Part shown: one piece after another, positions 12,369 to 14,189 of the stretch
Layout: every line of letters starts with the position of its first letter
Position numbering within the stretch: position 1 is the stretch's first letter
Assembly: GCA_021795795.1 (NCBI GenBank)
Contig: JAJYPA010000174.1
Location: 1 to 14,189, forward strand
Direction of reading: 5' to 3'
Length of the DNA stretch: 14,189 bases
DNA from: Pseudomonadota bacterium
GTDB taxonomy: Bacteria; Pseudomonadota; Gammaproteobacteria; Halothiobacillales; Halothiobacillaceae
Made by a program: the position numbers and the translations under genes
The notes under the pieces: generated by a model
What the model was told of the DNA's origin: nothing
What the model saw: only the letters and a program-made list of their open reading frames with translations
Databases searched by the model: none

Positions 12369-12605
12369 ATGGCCAAGAAACCGGATTTGCGCATCTTCAG
12401 GGAAAGCCTCATAGACTACTCAGTCCGAAACGCCATTAAAAACGGGCGCGTCCTTGTGTGGATATCGAAAAGCCGCGTAAATAAGGTGCCTGCTTGGGTG
12501 GTTCATTATCCAGAGCAACCCGAAGAAGATGGGGTGTTTTTCTTGCGCTTCAGAGACGCAAAATCGTGTGCGTTGGACTGTGCCTCCGCGGCAATGGAGG
12601 GTTGA
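12369..12605 (+). CDS. Small hypothetical protein, first gene after promoter B
   Basis: This is a 78-residue basic protein: MAKKPDLRIFRESLIDYSVRNAIKNGRVLVWIS, then a strand pair (AWVVHYP, GVFFLRFRD) and a short alanine-rich end. I do not recognise a family, and it shows no similarity I can see to the first gene behind promoter A. The AGGGGGAACTGCC before the ATG is an adequate ribosome binding site. It ends one base before the ATG of the next gene. Confidence 0.7.
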   Translation: MAKKPDLRIFRESLIDYSVRNAIKNGRVLVWISKSRVNKVPAWVVHYPEQPEEDGVFFLRFRDAKSCALDCASAAMEG

Positions 12606-12606
12606 T

Positions 12607-12906
12607 ATGCCCTGCTACATCGAACGTACCAAAGACGGTGGCACCATGTTTCTGTGCGGCGACCTTGGGCCACATTGCGCAGCAGGGGAGTGCGCGGCGA
12701 TGAGCGGATTCCTTTGCGACTATCCGGTGGGCGAAGACAGGACTTGCGATTTGCCGCTGTGCGCGAGCCATGCCTATGAGGTGGCGCCAAACGTCCACTA
12801 TTGCCCAGGCCATCTGTTACTGTGGAAAGAATTTCGTGACTCCGGCGGAGTCCAGCGTGAATTGGAAAACGTGGTTCCCTATAAGGACAGCAAAAAATGG
12901 AAATAG
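12607..12906 (+). CDS. Cysteine-rich, probably zinc-binding phage-like protein
   Basis: This is a 99-residue protein with many Cys and His residues arranged as FLCGDLGPHC, CAAMSGFLCDYPV, TCDLPLCASHA and YCPGH. I recall the core FLCDYPVGxxxTCDxPLCxxHA...YCPGH from small proteins common in phages and prophages. Two zinc sites are plausible. The ATG at 12607 gives the family's MPCYIE start, and the longer frame from 12529 belongs to the preceding gene's region. Its end overlaps the next gene by 10 bases. Function unknown. Confidence 0.75.
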   Translation: MPCYIERTKDGGTMFLCGDLGPHCAAGECAAMSGFLCDYPVGEDRTCDLPLCASHAYEVAPNVHYCPGHLLLWKEFRDSGGVQRELENVVPYKDSKKWK

Positions 12907-13091
12907 AAATCGACCTGTTTGCTCTATTGGCTACCGTTTGTGTCATTGGGTTTGCCATCGGCGGCTTTGTGGGTCCGGTAAGCTATTGGTGGATATTGGT
13001 GCATTACTGGCAACCGCTTTCAATCTTCATCGGAGGATGGCTGTTAGCCATGGCAGCCTTCGTGAAAATTATTGATTGGGGAACCGACTGA
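12897..13091 (+). CDS. Small membrane protein, two transmembrane segments
   Basis: This is a 64-residue protein with an acidic N-terminus (MEIEID) and two hydrophobic segments (about 8-25 and 41-59) joined by an aromatic loop (SYWWILVHYWQP). The size and shape fit holin-like or inner-membrane accessory proteins, but nothing specific supports a holin. AGGACAGC before the ATG is the likely ribosome binding site, inside the preceding gene. Confidence 0.65.
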   Translation: MEIEIDLFALLATVCVIGFAIGGFVGPVSYWWILVHYWQPLSIFIGGWLLAMAAFVKIIDWGTD

Positions 13092-13093
13092 AT

Positions 13094-13786
13094 ATGCCCA
13101 CATTCTTCCAGAATAAAGACAGCTTGCCGCCCGAGTTGCTGGCCCGATGGGATCGCGCCGTGATCGAGTATGACCAGGTGCTAAGCGAGGTCTGCGGCGA
13201 CAGTGAAACCAAAGGACTGTTTTTCTACAACGCGCAGCGGGAAAAGTCCGCGCTGTTCTGGCGACTGTTGAACGGCAAGAAACCGCTGCCCATGCCGCCG
13301 CCAACCCATTATTCTTATCCGTGGTACGAGATCATCGAAGAACCAGGACCGCACCGGGTCGGTGATATTGGATTTAGCGCCTACGGCAAACCACTTGGCC
13401 AACACTTGGCCACCATACGCGGGACGGATACGGAGGACCACCTGTTCATTGAGCAATGCGGCTGGAGTGTGCTTTCTCATAATGCGGTCGCGCTAGCTAT
13501 GTTGGAAGCGCTGCATGGGGGTGACTTCACGCTGGATGACCAGAATCGCCTCATGGTCGCCGGCCCGGAGTGCCCGGAGTGGATCGTACAATATAGGGAG
13601 TGGCCAGCGTATCGTCTTTTTGTGCAGCGGTATCGACGGCAGACCTTGCCGCGATTCCTGGATGACACGCTCCGACTGGTGGATAAAAGTTCCTGGTCCT
13701 GGACCAATACGGTGGTCATCGGAGAACGGGAGGACGGTGGCGTGGAACTGGAAAGTGACGGGTGGTTTTTGGAGAAAATTACATGA
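13094..13786 (+). CDS. Hypothetical protein, 230 residues
   Basis: This is a soluble protein with no recognised family. It is rich in aromatic residues, with an N-terminal helix (LPPELLARWDRAVIEYDQVLSEVCG), a proline-rich stretch (KKPLPMPPPTHYSYPWYE), then alternating strands and helices, for example LAMLEALHGGDFTLDDQNRLMVAG and FVQRYRRQTLPRFLDDTLRLV. ATG 13094 lies 2 bases after the preceding stop and has GGGGA 11 bases upstream. A TTG at 13076 is an alternative that would overlap the membrane gene. It overlaps the next gene by ATGA. Confidence 0.7.
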   Translation: MPTFFQNKDSLPPELLARWDRAVIEYDQVLSEVCGDSETKGLFFYNAQREKSALFWRLLNGKKPLPMPPPTHYSYPWYEIIEEPGPHRVGDIGFSAYGKPLGQHLATIRGTDTEDHLFIEQCGWSVLSHNAVALAMLEALHGGDFTLDDQNRLMVAGPECPEWIVQYREWPAYRLFVQRYRRQTLPRFLDDTLRLVDKSSWSWTNTVVIGEREDGGVELESDGWFLEKIT

Positions 13787-14189
13787 GCGAAACCGTTGAG
13801 CAGCAACCAGAGATCGTCCGCACGCCCATACTGAGCGGTCGTCGCTTGCTGTACGGCTACCGTATCGATGCGACATGGGAAACCGTAAGCCGCGAGAATC
13901 TCTTCCTGAAAGGCATTGCCTGGGTCAACCCAGACGAAGATATGGCTGGCCAGGTGGACTTGGTGAGCAATAGGATGCTGGACGATCAGGAGAGGGATTA
14001 CTGGCTGGTGACCGTCAGTAACAGCTCAGGGGATAGTTTCGGGTCTACGCCACGGGCGGAAATCACCCATGCGGATATTTTCGACGACCACGAAGAGGCT
14101 TTGGAACTGGTAGGCATACTGGAAAATCTGGTGCTGGGGACGCAAGGCGCGCTCCATTACACCATGCCCAACGACGGCTGGGTGGCTTA
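13783..14189 (+). CDS. Hypothetical protein, runs off the window end
   Basis: The frame opens at ATG 13783, overlapping the preceding stop (ATGA), and stays open for 135 codons to the window edge, where the last two bases (TA) could begin either a tyrosine or a stop codon. The protein begins MSETVEQQPEIVRTPILSGRRLLYGYRID and continues with acidic strand-helix segments (LKGIAWVNPDEDMAGQVDL, YWLVTVSNSSGDSFG, IFDDHEEALELVGILENLV). No family is recognised. The aspartate/glutamate content is high. GGAG-type bases are absent, so coupling to the upstream gene is likely. Confidence 0.7.
   Translation, partial: MSETVEQQPEIVRTPILSGRRLLYGYRIDATWETVSRENLFLKGIAWVNPDEDMAGQVDLVSNRMLDDQERDYWLVTVSNSSGDSFGSTPRAEITHADIFDDHEEALELVGILENLVLGTQGALHYTMPNDGWVA

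Noticed and set aside
1..14189. CRISPR arrays, tRNA genes or rRNA
   Set aside because: No regularly spaced repeats and no cloverleaf-like or rRNA-like stretches were seen on reading either strand.

Overview
The window is a compact accessory region from a GC-rich Gram-negative bacterium. Two lipoprotein signal peptides, several inner-membrane proteins and E. coli-like sigma70 promoters point to a proteobacterium. An acidophile of the Acidithiobacillus type is a guess that the sequence alone cannot confirm. All supported genes lie on the + strand, are small, and mostly overlap or abut. The content fits a prophage, phage-plasmid or integrative element: a nucleotide pyrophosphohydrolase of the DUF550/MazZ type, a phage-type dNMP kinase, a DNA methyltransferase, a Gp37/Gp68 (DUF5131) protein and many short phage-like hypotheticals. 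There are no structural, integrase, replication or conjugation genes, so the kind of element cannot be fixed.

Layout. (1) Bases 1-1700: the last 33 codons of an IS110-family transposase, then about 155 bases of structured noncoding DNA that probably encode an omega RNA, then a complete iscB gene for an RNA-guided nuclease (Cas9 ancestor family), then a long imperfect hairpin that looks like the right end of an IS200/IS605-type element. No TnpA is present. (2) Bases 1717-4871: two paralogous phage-like proteins bracket a DUF550 pyrophosphohydrolase with a zinc ribbon, an SPFH/Band 7 lipoprotein, a small hypothetical and a dNMP kinase. (3) Bases 4855-12331: a perfect-consensus sigma70 promoter (TTGACA, 17 bp, TATAAT) overlapped by a dyad drives a chain of 13 genes. 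These are two small proteins, an unrecognised envelope-linked module (5500-8035), an N4-cytosine/N6-adenine methyltransferase, a DUF5131 protein lacking its usual C-terminus, several hypotheticals, and a AAA+ ATPase fused to an FtsK-gamma winged helix. (4) Bases 12315-14189: a second copy of the same promoter and dyad drives another run of small genes that leaves the window.

The two promoters share their sequence, their dyad and their position over the last codons of the upstream gene. They therefore look like a duplicated, co-regulated control cassette whose repressor is not in the window. The DUF550 hydrolase and dNMP kinase would reshape the dNTP pool, the methyltransferase would mark the element's DNA, and the AAA+/FtsK-gamma protein could act on DNA in a sequence-directed way. 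No stretch over 300 bases lacks a gene. No tRNA, rRNA or CRISPR array was seen.
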